A DNA stretch of 64,000 nt from Isoetes taiwanensis. Its lineage: Eukaryota; Streptophyta; Lycopodiopsida; Isoetales; Isoetaceae. Positions 44,396-55,627 of the stretch are shown here, in pieces (positions within the stretch are counted from its first letter, which is position 1; every line of letters starts with the position of its first letter). The stretch covers positions 3,058,936 through 3,122,935 of the forward strand of contig JAJEKV010000002.1 in NCBI GenBank assembly GCA_021234155.1, written 5' to 3'. The position numbers and the translations under genes are program-made. The notes below the pieces were generated by a model. It did not search any database and had not been told where the DNA came from. It saw only the letters and a list, made by a program, of their open reading frames with translations.

Positions 44396-45600
44396 GCCCT
44401 TTTTCCATGGCAAGCTTGTCCTAAAGTTTTTAGAGGTTGATTGGTCCACCTAAGAAAATAAGACTTGGCAGCTTTTTCACGGATGCTTTTGTGACATGTC
44501 TCAATTGCATTCCGTATGCATTTTTCTTGTCATTACATTTTTATTAGGAAACCCCCATTAATTTGCGATCGCAAAATGCGACCAATGAGATTCTTGTGTT
44601 GCCACGTAAGAAGGATGCCTCAAAAAAGTTTTACCGAGCGTGCGGGTGAGCGGGCGCCAAGATTCACAACACTGGTTTTGCGATTTGATGTTCGTTCGGC
44701 AGATCTTGATGGGAAACGAAACCGAAAAGGAATTTTTTCAGATACGTCCTAAATTTTTTTCAAAAGCATATCTTTTCGATCTGTCCCAAGCTTCCCGAGC
44801 TCAAGATCAACGCTTACGTCCAGAAATTTTTTCAAGGACGGTTCGAGTCGTCGTATAAATTTTTCGGTTTGCACCATAATGAGCCTTCCTAAGCATTCTA
44901 AGCTATTTTGTAAAAAAAAAAAGGGAGCAGCAAGAGGAGCCACAAATATCAAACATGTTGAATAAGCCATTCCCGTGCCTAAAACAGTTCTGTTGCATTG
45001 GAAAGATCCATACCCAATCTTCCGACCCATTGACCTCAGCAAATATTGAATTATCAGCCCCAACATATTTTTTCAAGGAACGGTTCTGGAAATCCTGTTG
45101 CTGGGCAGATTTGATGGCTCTAAGAGGTGGCAGTCAAGGTTGAAGGCAGTCAAGATTAGAATGCTCTAAACGTAGATGCATGTAGGGGAGGGTGGCCATT
45201 GGCTGCGCAGGTGCCATTTAGACGTGGCGGACTTCCATTTGCAGATGCGACAAAATGCCGAGAAGAATTTGTAACGGCATGAGAATACTTTTTCTAGGAT
45301 TTCAGAAGGCTCTGCTTTAGACCATCAACTGCTACCGAACGATCTTGCTAACGGAGCCTCGCCGGATGATGCAGATCAGACTTGAACAATGCATGCATAG
45401 GTAAGTTAAATGTTTTTGCGTTTTCTTCTTCTTGTAGGCCATAAAACTGTTTTCACTCACATCTGTTCCTATATAAATCAATATGTCTGTTTGAAATGGC
45501 AAATTACTACTGCTGAAACTGTGTTTACCAGAAAGATGAGCTGGTCCTTCACACCTGAGTATGATAATACAGAAGTTGAGCTTACTCGGTAGTTGCGAAT
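44396..45600. other. Unassigned stretch between GDSL copy 1 and the PPR pseudogene
   Basis: No gene recognised. A 14-bp perfect palindrome TTTGCGATCGCAAA lies at 44562-44575. Confidence 0.5.
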
Positions 45601-45601
45601 G

Positions 45602-48115
45602 AGATTATCAATATGTATGCAAAATGTGTGAGCTTATGGGAGATATATCTTGTATTTGCAAAAATGCAAAACCACGATACAGTCTCATGGAGTGCAATGA
45701 TTGCAGCATACATTCAACACGAGTATTGCCAGCTTGCTCTAGAACTTTATAAGAAACTGCAACTAGATGGGATGCACCAGACAGGGTTATGTTTTTAACT
45801 ATACTAAATGCTTGTGGCAGCACAGATAGGGCATGGTAGGGTGATACACAGCCATATAATTAGCAAAGGACTTAAGTTGAACATTTTCCTTGGAAATACA
45901 CTTATTGGCATCTATGCTAGATGTCGTAACCTGGCACGAACAATATTTGGCACTTTAGAGAAGCGCGATGTAGTGTCATGGGCTGCAATCATTATAGGTT
46001 AGGTGCAATATGTGCATTGCCAAATTGCTTTGATTCTCTGGCATGCGAGTTAACTTGGCCAAAACTAGGGTGCTGCTAGTTGCATCATCCCGTCAGCCAA
46101 GGCTTCCCACATTCACTTACCAAGGGCAAGAGGTAGAGGTAGCTCCGACCTACAAGTACTTGGGGATTGAGTTCTCAACTACCACCCATTGGGATGCGGC
46201 TGCTCGGTTTGCGTGTCACGGCGGGTTGGAAAGCACTATATGCCATGTTTCGACCACAAGGCGAAGTTGTATGCACGGGGTCACCAAACACATTTGTTTG
46301 GGCCTTGGTTGAGCCGGTCCTTTGTATGGGGCGTAAGTGGGGTCCAAAGTGATATCCCTCAACACCTGAATGACCTCGGCGGTGTGTGCGTAGGCCTTCT
46401 TGGCACGGCCCCTGGGTGAAGTCCACCCAGTTCCGTGCTTTCTACCCTTCAACGAGATGCATTGGAACACCATATCATTTACTTCCAAAAGATGGTCGCT
46501 ATGGCGATACACGCTTGTTCCACCTTGCTTTGGCCACGGTGATGGGTCCCCAACGCCGAAATCCTCACTGAAAGACAAGCAAGCTCGGTTCTCACGGGCC
46601 GGGTGTGCGGTGCAAACAAGCGCCCGTGTCGACAAAGAAAGATCACAGGCACTTAAACTATACCTTGATGCTACTTTCCTTCGCAAGCTCGATGCGAGGC
46701 TCGACGCATGTTAAGTCGGCACACTATCGCCAGCTAAAGTCAATCCTAGGCTCATAAGAGGCCCACACCAAGATTTGTACACCTGCCTACCCATGAAGAA
46801 GCGCAGACTTATAGCTTCCATTCGCGACGGGCACATCAGCCTCCCGCGAAGAAACAGTTTGGGCTCCCAAAGCACGAGAGCAAAGGCTTTTGCCGGTGTT
46901 GCCACCGTAGCGATTGAGGATGAATGTCATGCCCTCGGATCCGCCCGATTTGCCCATATCCGAGCGAGTGCCCGCCACCGTTGCATCGCTTATTGACTAC
47001 GGCGGCGGTGGGTTTGTTGAGGTCATTACCTCCGGAGGTTATGGATGCACCGGCTCGCTTTGTGTCCTACGGGACGGTATTGAACCGCCCTATGTAATTG
47101 TACCGGTGTGCCAAAGATGCTTATTACCGCTAAGGTTTTCCCTCGAAAACCCTTCGGGCGGGGGGTTTTAATCGCCGCTGTATGCTTGTTGCTCTCTTTT
47201 GTTTGGGTCCCATAAGCCAATTGGTCTCCGTGGGACGCTAAAAACCTATTCTATTCTATTCTATTCTATGAAAATATGGAGCTTGAAGGTTTAAAGCCAG
47301 AAATACATTTAGGAGCATTTTTAAGCATATTTAGAGCATGTGCCATCATGGGAGCAATTGAATATGGAATGTTAGTTCGAGCCGATCATTATAGTGGCCT
47401 TGAGTTAGATCCCCTGTCGGTAACTCCCTTGTTGATATATACTCGAACATGGTACCTTGAGGAGGCACAAAATATATTTAATAGACCGCAAAATTAAGAT
47501 ATTTGTGTTGGATTGCACCGATTGTAGGTTATACTCGGCATGAAGATGGGCTCCGCATCGAACTTTCAAGAAATGCAGTATAAAAGTCAGACCAGAGACG
47601 GACATTTTCGAGTGTTTAAAAGGCATGTGGTGACATGGGAGCATTAGGGCATGAAAGATTCTTTCATAATGAGATCAAAAGAAATGGACTTCAGTTTGAT
47701 ATTGTAGTCATGACTGTTCTTGTTGATATGCATGCCAAGTGTGGAAACCAGACATGAATGTGGTTTCATGGGCTGCAATGCTTGCAGTTATGCGAGGTCA
47801 GACAATGTTAGCCTAGTTGAAGAATGCTTCAATGGTATCTGCGTAAAAATGCGCATTAAGCCAAATGATAAAGTCTTACTAGCATTCATTCTACATGTAG
47901 CCATGCTAGCTTTGTTGATGAAGGCTGTTTTTACTTCAGGTCAATGATAGAAGAGCATGAATTTACTCCTAGCATTAATCAAATTAACCGCATGGTTGAC
48001 CTTCTTGCACATGCAGGATATCTAAAAGATGCAGAATATTTTCTTCAGGCTTGTGAACCTGATGTCATAAGATGGCTATCTCTGCTCACAGCATGCGGAA
48101 CTTACTTCAGCTTTT
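45602..48115 (+). pseudogene. PLS-type pentatricopeptide repeat (PPR) pseudogene, split by a LINE
   Basis: The plus strand reads MYAKCVSLWEIYLVFAKMQN, HDTVSWSAMIAAYIQH, ALELYKKLQLDGMHQT, IGHGRVIHSHIISKGLKLNI, FLGNTLIGIYARC and KRDVVSWAAIIIG (45610-46000). After a LINE (46033-47271) it continues MELEGLKPEIHLGAFLSIFR and ACAIMGAIEYG (47278-47375), then decayed repeats and an E-domain-like end, INRMVDLLAHAGYLKDAEYF then WLSLLTACGT (47985-48100). Such proteins bind organelle RNA and act in C-to-U editing or processing. Stops and frameshifts occur throughout, so the copy is dead. The LINE interrupts one repeat between ALILW and the LEGLKP turn. Confidence 0.85.
46033..47271 (+). mobile_element. 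LINE retrotransposon copy C, 5'-truncated, inside the PPR pseudogene
   Basis: It starts within the RT thumb region (VNLAKTRVLLVASSRQPRLP, TFTYQGQEVEV, YKYLGIEFSTTTHWDAAAR) and runs through decayed C-terminal sequence to the shared tail: CCCTCGAAAACCCTTCGGGC, GGGTCCCATAAGCCAATTGG, TCTCCGTGGGACGCTAAAAA and CTATT repeats at 47248-47268. The truncation explains the lack of YADD. It belongs to the same subfamily as copy B at 38962-41440. I could not define a clear target-site duplication by eye. Confidence 0.88.
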
Positions 48116-49320
48116 GAGTATGATAAAACATTTCTGCGATGTTACCTTGGAGTATGTTTCAGATTTGTAAATTCCAATTTTACTATGCTAATATAGTTAC
48201 AGAATGTTTTGATAACTGTTAAACATTGTTGTCAAATTCAAGATCGTTGCTAAGAGATATTTATCAAGTTTATTTAAAAAAAATATTGCTTGTCCTTCAA
48301 CTTTCTTCGTGGCCTATCATGGCAGCCTTCAGTGGGCACCCTGTCTGCCACCTCAGCCCTGGTGGTACCCGTACCCCCACCACTTTGACACCTTATAACT
48401 TGAGGTGGCATTGCTAGATTGGCAAGCAATTTACTTTTCTATATAGGCAATCTTGTCGGGCATGATGCCATTTCATATGCATAGCCATTGAAATGCTAAT
48501 GTGATTGCAATTCTAATGTCACGCTTAAGTGCGCAGCCAATGGACACCCTCCCCTCGGAGGAGAAAAAGATGGTGGCGAAAAATAACACGATTTGGAGGA
48601 TGGGCGATAATGATGATGATGATGATGCTGCTAACAAGTTGACTCCCACATAAAATCGCAGCTGCAAGTAACAGTTGTGGTGTTTTAAAATTAAGTTCTG
48701 AACAGTTCCAATGTTCTACAAAGGTTTTAGCAATTCAGGAGTGTGCTTCACGCTTATTTGCCCAAGGTCGCAACAGATGCATCGGCAACAAGAATGGTGT
48801 GTGCTAGTTCCACGGAAAAATGGCAGCTTTGCATCTTCGTGCACCAATATCCGTCTCCGGGATGCCAGAATCCTGATTGCCTCTCGCCAGAAACAAAAAG
48901 GTCTTCTCCTCCCCATAGATAACAAATTTTGTAACATGTGCTTCCGAGTATCAGTATTTATTTTAACATCAGGTTGCGTGTCTTGTAAAAGTACAACATC
49001 CATGTAGAAACATATACATAAATGATTGTATAGGGTAAAATTTGGATGAACAACAGAAAATTATTTCTTCATATGGATATATGCTGAATTAGTCGAGCTC
49101 AATAATCACGTTGCACTCTTTAAATAATCGTTATGGCTATCACATTTGCAAATCATGTTAATATGGCTATTGACACTATAATGTCCCACTCAAATTGATG
49201 GAAGAATGAATCTTGCTTAGGTACAAGGCAAAGGACCAGATAGATTATTTCCTTTTAGATATAGCCTTGCAAAGCTCAAAACTAGCACTTAGAAACTTCT
49301 TAGAAGGTCTATTTGATTTG
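48116..49320. other. Intergenic, one ATG microsatellite
   Basis: No supported gene. A GATGATGATGATGATGATG tract lies at about 48608-48628. Both strands of 48711-49007 are open, which is not by itself evidence of coding. Confidence 0.5.
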
Positions 49321-49329
49321 GTAAAGAAG

Positions 49330-49625
49330 CTTTAGAAATTTCTTGCACTCAACAACTTCTCAAGCCTTGACAATTTAAGCAAGCTTTCAGGAAGTGTGTT
49401 TGAGAGTAAATTATCTTGCAGATTTAAATGAACTACATTCTATAACCCTTTGAGAGTTTGAAAAATGCATCCACTGAGTTAATTGGAACTAAGATTAAGC
49501 AACTTTAAATTGGATAACAAACCCAAATAGGATGGAATGATACCAGTCAATTGGTTCAGCCCCAAATGTACAGCCTCCAACAAGAAAAGGTGCTTTTGGA
49601 AATACCCCAATAAAGACTGATGTGA
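49330..49625 (-). pseudogene. Leucine-rich-repeat pseudogene fragment
   Basis: On the minus strand the sequence reads LEAVHLGLNQLTGIIPSYLG, then LLSNLKLLNLSSN-stop-LSGCIF, QTLKGL-stop-NVVHLNLQDNLL and SNTLPESLLKLSRLEKLL. This is the plant extracellular LRR consensus (L..L.L..N.L.G.IP) over about four repeats with two in-frame stops. It is a fragment of an LRR receptor-like protein or kinase gene. No kinase or transmembrane part was seen nearby. Confidence 0.75.
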
Positions 49626-49737
49626 CCAAGCAGGAGCACTTGGAGACTGGAAATGTTACCAAGTTTTGTTTGAATAGTTTCACCGAAATATTGTATCACT
49701 CAGATGAAGATGCGAAAGGTACCAAAGCGAGTCAATG

Positions 49738-51190
49738 TCATTCATTAAGTATAGGGTTACAAAATTTGCCAAGTAAATTGAAAAAGGCCTCGTCCCTAAG
49801 GTGCAAGTAGCCCCACAAGCCCATCAGGAGAATGAAAACTTGAAAAGGCCAGAGCTTCCGGTGGGCTTCAATTGAATGAAAGCTATTTCCCAGGGGAAGA
49901 TAAAAAAGGAAAAAAAAAAGAAGCAAACACATCCTCAGGCCACCAGTGGGCAACCCTCCGTGCACAGCACCTTGTTCAAGCTGTTTCATGGAAATTGCAG
50001 AGGCCTTTGCCTTCCAACCATAGATTATTGATTGAACATCCACCCATTGTCGTTGTTCACTTGGATTTGGCTTCCATCTTTTGTAGCAACATCCATTGTA
50101 TTGATCTTTCAAACTTTTCTTACCCCTAGTGAGTGGCTTCCACCATTGGATGTGAACTCGAAGACACTCTTTTAATCCATCCTTTTGTTTAGTCAGATTA
50201 GTCAATGCTGCACCTAGCCAAAATGGAGTCTCTTTCATATCATCAGGCCTCACAATTAGAAACATACCTTCTATAATGTCTTTTTCAGGTTTAAATTCCT
50301 CTTTTGGTTTACCACTTGCAGGCCACAATACACCACTTCATGATGTTCTTCTTCATTGTCAGTCATCATAATAGGAGCATCTTCTACATGTTGATGGAGC
50401 ATCCACTGTGAGCGAGGCCATTGTAACTTGGAATTTCTTATTGGAGATTCCCGTAGTTCAGCTATGACATTTTCCCAATATGTAATAATTGGCTGCACTA
50501 TTTCTTGATAATTGGAGTGTCCAAAACGTCCATTTAACCCTATTTTCCAAAAATCTATGTATTTTGAAATACCAGATATGATATTTTCCTCCTCCCTCAT
50601 ATGTTCATTAAGGGGCACAGGCTCAGGTTCACCATCGGTATTTCCCTATCAGCATCATCTTTTTTAAAAAGTTCAATACCATCTTCAGGCTCCCATGTTG
50701 CCTGCTTAGGGTGCACATTATACTGCATTTTAGGATCTCCTTTATCATCTAGATATAATCGAAAATGTAATGGCTTCGTATGCCCCACCAACTTATGGCG
50801 ACCATCTTCTATATAACCATCCACAAATTTCTTAAAATTAGGGACTTCTTGTATGAGATATGGAAAATTTCTAGCAGATACATATGTTTCATACATTTCA
50901 AACAATTGAGGCAAAGTGTGTGCATGCCGCTTTCTTAAACTGTCCCCAAATCTGCTAAAGAATGCATCAATATCTTCATGTGTATGTCCAACCATAAGAA
51001 ACGCCATCACTATCTCTTTAAAATGTCCCCTTGCCACTAACATCGCCAAGTATGCCAAGACAAATCGATTCTTGTTCTCAGGGACACAATTGTCAACCTG
51101 CAAGAGGAGAACCTTTGGCAGAGGCTTAAAATCATGATGCTCCACTTTGGTTAATTGCTTGCCATCTGTTCTTATTAGCAATGCTTTATG
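49738..51190 (-). pseudogene. DUF7869-type transposase-like element, copy C (least decayed core)
   Basis: The frame 51181-50597 reads VLIRTDGKQLTKVEHHDFKP, then VLLLQVDNCVPENKNRFVLA, LVARGHFKEIVMAFLMVG, HTHEDIDAFFSRFGDSLRKR and VPNFKKFVDGYIEDGRHKLV. After a frameshift near 50620 it continues PLNEHMREEENIISGISKYI, and after another near 50300 GMFLIVRPDDMKETPFWLG to IIYGWKAKAS. Only two frameshifts separate core and C-terminal domain, so this is the youngest copy. The 5' part with HDKMD is missing beyond 51190. Motifs DNC..NKNR and HTHEDID are intact. The family is transposon-associated; a nuclease role is inferred from the spaced Asp/His residues. Confidence 0.72.
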
Positions 51191-51289
51191 AAGGGGTTAT
51201 GTTGCTGAGGTGAAAGTTGGAGTTAAATCTCCTCTATCTCCAACATTGTAACCACTACAACCCCAACATTTGGTCCACATTTGAAAACA

Positions 51290-51560
51290 ACAGTAAAAAC
51301 ACAATATGGGTTGTTTTTTTGAAGATTTGAAAAAAACCTACACGTAGTTATATGGATGTGTGGTTTTTCAAGGATATGCTGTAGTTTTCCTTAAGGAGCC
51401 ATAGCTTTTTTCTAAAAGAATGTGTGGTTTCTTAAGGAGGTGTAGTATCTTTTTTAAGAATGTGTTGTTTTCTCAGGTTGCATGGTTTTTTGAAGGGATG
51501 TTTTTTTTTATGTGGTGTTTTTTAAGGTACTGTTTTTTTGAGGTGTGGTCTTCTATGGAT
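51290..51560. repeat. Decayed array with TGTGGTTTTT core
   Basis: At least six spaced occurrences of TGTGGTTTTT-like sequence, each followed by (T/C)AAGGA-like bases, lie between 51355 and 51550. The periodicity of about 25-40 bp is irregular. Confidence 0.55.
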
Positions 51561-52021
51561 TTCTAAGAATCCATGCATGACCAAGTTGTCCACATGCCAT
51601 TACTGCCACAAAATGGTAGCATACAAGAGTTATATGTATGCTTAACACACTTCACTAGCATTTGACTTCATACATGTGTGTGTGAGAGCTTGTAGAGCGT
51701 GAAACTTGAAGACATCCATCATTTGGCAACTTGCAGTGAAGAACCAAAGAAGGACACTGGTTTGACATCATATAGGCATTTCTTAAAGAATCTTTGATCA
51801 CCTAAGCATCTTGAACACTTGAAGTCAAAGGTCTTCAAAGTTTGGAAGACCACTTGAATTTCAATGATACTTTGCATGAGCCATGATGTTACTTCTTAAG
51901 GCATGATTTGCTATTTCCCAAGGCTTTACTACCATTCCACACAAAAAAAATCATCTCTTTATATATCATTTTCTCTCCTTTCATACCGTTGCCATATATC
52001 GAGACCAAAGTTAGCCAAAGA

Positions 52022-52312
52022 CAACATGCCTAGGTGGCCCAAACATGCCATCTAGGCTCCAACCTAGGCTCAAACATGCCAAGGTGTTTCAAACATGCCA
52101 TGCAGGCTCCAACATGCATGGCACCTAGGATCCAACATGCCAAGGCGGCTCAACCATGCCATGTGGGCTCCAACATGCTACCTAGGCTCCATCATGTCAA
52201 GGTGGCTCAAACATGCCACCTAGGCACCAACATGCCATCTAGGCTGCAACATGCCACAGTGCCTCAAGCATGCCACACGGGCTCCAACATGCCATCTAGG
52301 CTCTTATAATGA
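52022..52312. repeat. Minisatellite with CAACATGCCA core
   Basis: About fourteen units of 18-22 bp carry (C/A)AACATGCCA followed by TCTAGGCTC, AAGGTGGCTC or TGCAGGCTC variants, so two or three unit types are interleaved as a higher-order repeat. The open frame across it (HVGSNMPS-like) comes from the repeat and is not a gene. Confidence 0.88.
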
Positions 52313-52439
52313 GAACAAACAACGTCCAATTGCACTAAAAACAACCACCAAAAAAAATAAAATAAAAAAAATAACATATTGAATTTATTTTAAAAGACTA
52401 TGTCAATTTCTTATGGATGGTTTCTACCTGTTGTTTATT

Positions 52440-52760
52440 TGCAAAAACACACCGAAAAACTATGCATCGAGCATTTTTTTTGGGTGAAGACCACATCTAA
52501 AAAACATGCGTTGTTTTTGTTTTTGAGTGCAACCACACATAGAATTTACGCGTTGTTTTCTCTAGAAGCCACGGTGGAAAAATTACGTGTTGTTTTTATC
52601 TAAAAACCACGCATGAAAACTACGCTTTTTTTGTATATGAAAAACCACACTAAAAAATTATATGTTGTTTTTAGCATTTTTGGAATAATACAATGCATGG
52701 ACTTTAGGTGTTGTTTTCTTGCAAAAAGAACAGCAAAAAACTACACGTAGAGCAAATTTT
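52440..52760. repeat. Decayed array with AAAAACCACA and ACGCGTTGTTTTT cores
   Basis: Repeated segments of type AAACCACAC..AAAAACTACGC..TTGTTTTT occur about seven times with a period near 50 bp. The AAAAACCACA core is the reverse complement of the TGTGGTTTTT core of 51290-51560, so the two arrays face each other around the CATGCC minisatellite. Confidence 0.55.
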
Positions 52761-52889
52761 AGGTTTATTGTGAAGTCTTTAAATTCCGCAAATATTTTGC
52801 AATAGAACCTATTGTAAAGTTTGGGTCAAACGACTAATTCCATGTGGCAAAATGACCATATGAAGCAGGGCCATACCCATGGGATATGG

Positions 52890-53080
52890 TTTGTGATGCT
52901 TGAGGACGAGCATAGTTCTAGTGGGAGAGATTGTAACGGACCCATGGGAGACCCCTCGAGTAGATTTGGGTGTCATGTTCCCGAGACACCGGCATAAATG
53001 GGTAGAAGCAACTACTCATCAATGTCTAGATGATTTTGCCCAGTTGGTTAAGGGCATGTCGGTTAGGAACGTTTCACTGT
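52890..53080 (+). mobile_element. Possible LTR retrotransposon 3' edge
   Basis: TGATGCTTGAGGACGAGCAT, then AGTGGGAGAGATTGTAACGG, resembles the end of a Ty3/gypsy polyprotein, a purine-rich tract and the TGTAAC start of an LTR as seen in plants. No polyprotein domain was found upstream and no second LTR was identified, so this is weak. Confidence 0.25.
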
Positions 53081-53640
53081 GACTGTTTTTTTTTTTTTTT
53101 TTTTTTTTGGGCAATGGTTTATGCTATCCTGGTTCCTCCTATGCAACCGCATCGGCTAGACAGGAAGCACCATCAATCCCTAGCCAAATAGACAATTTCC
53201 CATTGGCCAACTTGGCTTTTCTAGTCATGCTATGCTTGACTAGAAAAGCACCTTTTAAAATGTCTTTTCCATAATTCACTCTTTAGCACTTAAATGAGCA
53301 AATTTTTTAAATCACAAACATTTTTCAATTTAGGCTTTTGCCCATGCTTTGTATCGTGGACGTTAGATTTTCTATTCTTTTCTAATTTATTCTTAGGCAT
53401 CTTGTTCTTGTAGTGACGGATATATGGAGGGACATATATAGGAGATAGCAAAAATACCATGGATTGAGATATCAATCAATAAACTCTTCTCGAGACTCAA
53501 CTTTAGTCCTCAACAAGAATTAGAATTAAGGAATTTTCTTTGTACTTCACAAGCCAAGGGTTCATAACGTGGGATATTTTACAAGGTGACAACCTAGTGT
53601 ACTTCTTGGTATAAAAAAGGCCACACCTCCTAAAGTTGCA
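53081..53640. other. Poly-T run and unassigned sequence
   Basis: A T-run of about 26 bases lies at 53083-53108. Nothing else was recognised before the second GDSL duplication unit begins at about 53630. Confidence 0.5.
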
Positions 53641-55627
53641 ATGCTCGTCGAAATGAGGAGAGGCATGGTTCTAGCCAAGGAATGAATATATTTTTTTTTT
53701 TGGGAAGGCAAGATATTTAGATTTTATTGATAGAAAAGCTAGTACAAACCCTTGTGACCTTGGCAATGAATCATTTCCAAACATGGATAAGCGGCTGGAG
53801 ATGGAGGTATTTACATGAGGAAACAAACAATACATTCTTACCTCTACTTGAAAGAAGACTTTATAAATTATTAATTTGAACTCTATTAGAGGCCAACTAG
53901 TCAACGAAGCGCACATACAATACAATGGTTTTTTTTTTCGCCTGAATTCACTTAGCAATCGATTGTCAATAAAACATTATAGAATGAATTGTTTTCAATA
54001 CATTGCAAGGGATTTCATGTTCATCGGATAAGCAAACTTAGGCCCACCGTTGAAAAACTGATACCCAGCCACAAGGTTAACTGCTTCAGTTGGATGGAAT
54101 GGATCCCAAAATATATGCTTGAGCCGATCAGGGCAAACTTGCGACATAAAAGGAAGACAAGGAATTTCACCATTTAATTTGCCACCACCACAGCAACCCC
54201 AAAGAGTATTGTTGAAACCTACAAACATAAGATCATAAGCAAAAGCCTAAATGATACAAAAGCAAAGGTATTTTAGCAGCATGAAAGGAACATACCAAAT
54301 TCTGAGTTGTTGACTATGTCTTGTTGAACGTTAAATGCATCTAGATATATCAGTTTCGCGCCCCGAAGCTTTGAATTCAAATGCATGATTCTTGACTTAA
54401 GATACCCATTGTAGCCTTTGGCCATTTGGTTGGTTGCAGAGATGCAAAATGTGCCATTGCCTTTAGACATCTGAGAAGGAATGCATCCCATCACACCAAG
54501 GCCAGCTATGGAAAATTTTCTAGCTCCTTCCTTGTATAGTGCCTTGATATGGCTCTCTAAATGTGCCACAAGAAATTTGTGGTACTCATCTGCCTTGTAA
54601 ATTGGCCTGAACGAGCTGTGATCTAACAGATAGTTGTTTATATAGTCATTGCTTCCAATCACAATGCAGAATAATGCTTTGGATATGTGTCTTGAAGAAT
54701 TGTGCCTGCCTAATTGATGCTGAATGCTTTTTCTAGTCTGTCTAAAGTAGCCAACTTGCTCAGACAAGGAAATCCTGCCAATCTGTAAATGGAGTAACAA
54801 TCAGGAACAAAATGGGAAACATATAGAAAAATATTCGTAGGCCTAGCAGAAAAAAAAAAAAGAAATACTCACATAGTTCTGGCCAGTTTCATTCAAAATT
54901 CCTGCAGCTCCAGATGCAAAATTTACTCCTTGGAGTATGCTAGAACCGGTTGTTGTAGGTGCCAGAAAGGGGGGAACGAGAGGCAGCCGAATATGAGCAC
55001 CTGAGATAGCCAGTCAATAACAACAACATAACAGAGAAGGAAATATGAGCACCTGAATTAGCCAGTCATTGAGGAGAACGAAGCAAAAAGCTTAACAAGC
55101 AACAGAGAAGAAAAATAAAGGGGGAAATTCGTACATAGAATGTCCACCAGATTTCTTCCGTTGGAGAATCTGCCAGTAGGGCCGCTCGGAAAGTCCAGGC
55201 CATTTGGAAGGAAATTAGCCCTGGCCAATGAGAAGATGTAGTTGTTGTTTCCGACGTCAACAAGAGAATCGCCGAACACAAACATGGCCGGAAAAAGGGG
55301 CTCCGGCGCAACAAAATGCATCATGGCCATCCACACTGCCAAAACTCCGGCAATAATGCATTTGCAGGCCATTTTGCAAAGCCGATTCTAGATTTAGTCT
55401 ATCGCCGGAGTAGGAATTGGAGCTTCCAGTTGAACGGAAAGGATGGTTTATATGAATGAAGAGCGGCAACTTTCCGGTCTCTTTTCTGGGCCGGAATACG
55501 AATTCTTTTTGGGAGAGGAAAAAAGGGTCCATCCTTGTGTCATTTGGTCCTCACAATTTTTGCAAATGACGTGGAACACCACTTCCTTGCCCATACTGGA
55601 GTTTGTGGAATTTGGGTGGGGTGAGTT
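53630..55627. repeat. Segmental duplication unit 2 (partner 42296-44395)
   Basis: Direct copy of unit 1, carrying the second GDSL gene and about 255 bp upstream. Exon and intron lengths are identical to unit 1. Confidence 0.92.
53995..55372 (-). CDS. GDSL esterase/lipase, copy 2
   Basis: Exons 55372-55135, 55000-54873, 54782-54296 and 54218-53995 give 358 residues plus stop, the same lengths as copy 1. By reading both copies I see five amino-acid differences: R4K, V12A, A13V, and in the last exon Leu to Gln (FMSLV to FMSQV) and Val to Ala (KFVYP to KFAYP). The signal peptide and all SGNH blocks (GDSL, block II Gly, GSND, DPFH) are unchanged, so the enzyme should be active if transcribed. It is a secreted ester hydrolase of unknown substrate. 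The conserved frame with mostly silent or intronic differences indicates a recent duplication. Confidence 0.93.

Noticed and set aside
48711-49007. Gene on either strand
   Set aside because: Both strands are open over the same interval, and neither translation resembles a known family.
52034-52309. Repeat protein of 91 residues
   Set aside because: The open frame follows the CATGCC minisatellite and has no other support.
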